From positions 1 through 41,424 of the forward strand of contig NZ_BCRM01000030.1 of assembly GCF_001552595.1 (NCBI RefSeq): a stretch of DNA of 41,424 bases, read 5' to 3'. Source of the DNA: Rhodococcus erythropolis NBRC 15567 (lineage in GTDB: Bacteria > Actinomycetota > Actinomycetes > Mycobacteriales > Mycobacteriaceae). How positions within the stretch are numbered: position 1 is the stretch's first letter; each line of letters starts with the position of its first letter. Below are positions 40,788 to 41,424 of this stretch, piece by piece. Made by a program: the position numbers and the translations under genes. The notes below the pieces were generated by a model. It did not search any database and was not told the DNA's origin. It saw nothing but the letters and a program-made list of their open reading frames with translations.

Positions 40788-41424
40788 TCAGTGTGCCCGT
40801 CGACGTGGAACAGTCATAGGAGCAGTGTTCGCAGTGTTGCCTCCCGCGGATTTTGCGTCGTACATCAGATGATCGGCCGCAACGATTGCTCGGGAGAACT
40901 CGTTGTAGTCGAACTCTTCCTGATGCGGGATGAAAGGTAGCGTCGCTGCTCCGACGCTGACCGTGGCCAAGGGGTCGTCGGAAGCGTTCACGACGGCTTT
41001 GGGCAGTGTCGCGATTCTTTTGCGAAGTCCGTACGGGGTGCCGATCATCACAACGGTGAACTCCTCGCCGCCGGTGCGCGCGGCGTAGCCGAAACCGTTC
41101 ACATGCTCCTGCAGACGCGTTCCTGTCCGGATGATGACGGCGTCACCGACTTCGTGACCGAAGGTGTCGTTCACAGCCTTGAACTTGTCGATGTCGACGA
41201 CGGCAACAGCAATGTCGGCACGATTTGCCGACGCGACCGACCAGATACGCTCCGACATGTCCCACAGCCCTCGCCGGTTCAGGAGTCCGGTTAGTGCATC
41301 CACTTTGGATCCCGTTGCGCGCGAGAGTAATTGCCGCCAGGTGAATTGAATGGTGGCCGGAATGAAGATCACGGCACACAGTACGACGTCGGTGCGTGCA
41401 ATCACGCTGGTTGCCGAGTAGTCG
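40788..41424 (-). CDS. GGDEF-domain protein (diguanylate cyclase), C-terminal part
   Basis: The frame is open to the window end, so the N-terminus is cut; a GTG at 41405 is possible but lies inside what looks like the last membrane helix (VVLCAVIFIPATIQFTW). The GGDEF domain has DALTGLLNRRGL, AVVDIDKFKAVNDTFGHEVGDAV and the active-site RTGGEEF. GGEEF variants make c-di-GMP from GTP. The I-site RxxD is not evident just before it (QEHVNGFGYAART). A short Arg/Thr-rich tail ends the protein. The missing part is presumably a multi-helix membrane sensor. Confidence 0.92.
   Translation of the reverse strand, partial: DYSATSVIARTDVVLCAVIFIPATIQFTWRQLLSRATGSKVDALTGLLNRRGLWDMSERIWSVASANRADIAVAVVDIDKFKAVNDTFGHEVGDAVIIRTGTRLQEHVNGFGYAARTGGEEFTVVMIGTPYGLRKRIATLPKAVVNASDDPLATVSVGAATLPFIPHQEEFDYNEFSRAIVAADHLMYDAKSAGGNTANTAPMTVPRRRAH

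Overview
The window is high-GC actinobacterial DNA from a mycolic-acid-bearing member of the Mycobacteriales, most likely Rhodococcus. This rests on an antigen-85-type mycolyltransferase, a mycobacterial-type pat (hisC2) gene, the tyrA / tadA-associated protein / tadA arrangement known from mycobacteria, a DUF3068 envelope protein, and GTG starts with leaderless -10 elements. No transposase, integrase, CRISPR array or phage gene was recognised.

Region 1 (1-6.8 kb) looks like a small-molecule catabolic locus. Plus-strand genes encode the end of a PxpB/KipI-like subunit, a PxpC-like partner, an MHS-type symporter, an SDR and an L-idonate-dehydrogenase-like protein. They converge on a minus-strand pair, an RraA/CHA-type aldolase and a class I aminotransferase, across a perfect 19-bp inverted repeat. 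The substrate is unknown; a lactam or hydroxy-dicarboxylate type compound is an inference.

Region 2 (6.8-18.4 kb) is mostly housekeeping and accessory genes: DUF4259, LysE exporter, mycolyltransferase, MYG1-like protein, secreted 5'-nucleotidase, Pat aminotransferase, a dienelactone-hydrolase-like protein lacking its nucleophile, tRNA-Ser(GCU), tRNA-Arg(ACG), a small lipoprotein, a PPOX remnant, a CPA2 antiporter, an alpha/beta hydrolase and a DUF998 protein. A tight cluster of DnaA-box-like 9-mers lies in the 400-bp gap before the mycolyltransferase.

Region 3 (18.4-20.8 kb) is a compact minus-strand restriction-modification operon: C5-cytosine methyltransferase, a probable PD-(D/E)XK endonuclease of no recognised specificity, and a Vsr mismatch endonuclease. 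Region 4 (21.0-25.2 kb) returns to conserved genes: glycolipid-binding-fold protein, tyrA, tadA-associated protein, tadA, CsbD, tRNA-Ser(CGA) and DUF3068.

Region 5 (25.5-37.3 kb) is the most interesting part: a self-contained oxidation and beta-oxidation island. A divergent control region with several AACnnGTT-core palindromes drives, on the minus strand, a MaoC hydratase, a 3-hydroxyacyl-CoA-type SDR and a KstR-like TetR regulator. On the plus strand it drives a DUF35 protein, an Ltp/SCP-x thiolase-fold protein, a cytochrome P450, a 3Fe-4S ferredoxin, a ferredoxin reductase, an alcohol dehydrogenase, an aldehyde dehydrogenase and an acyl-CoA synthetase. Together they could hydroxylate an aliphatic or alicyclic (steroid- or terpenoid-like) compound, oxidise it to an acid, activate it with CoA and shorten it.

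Region 6 (37.3-41.4 kb) holds a small hypothetical gene, a YceI-like protein, two DUF202 proteins, a fatty-acid-hydroxylase/sterol-desaturase-family protein, a cysteine-free Rrf2 regulator and a GGDEF protein cut by the window end. Domain calls are from reading translations by eye; no database search was run.
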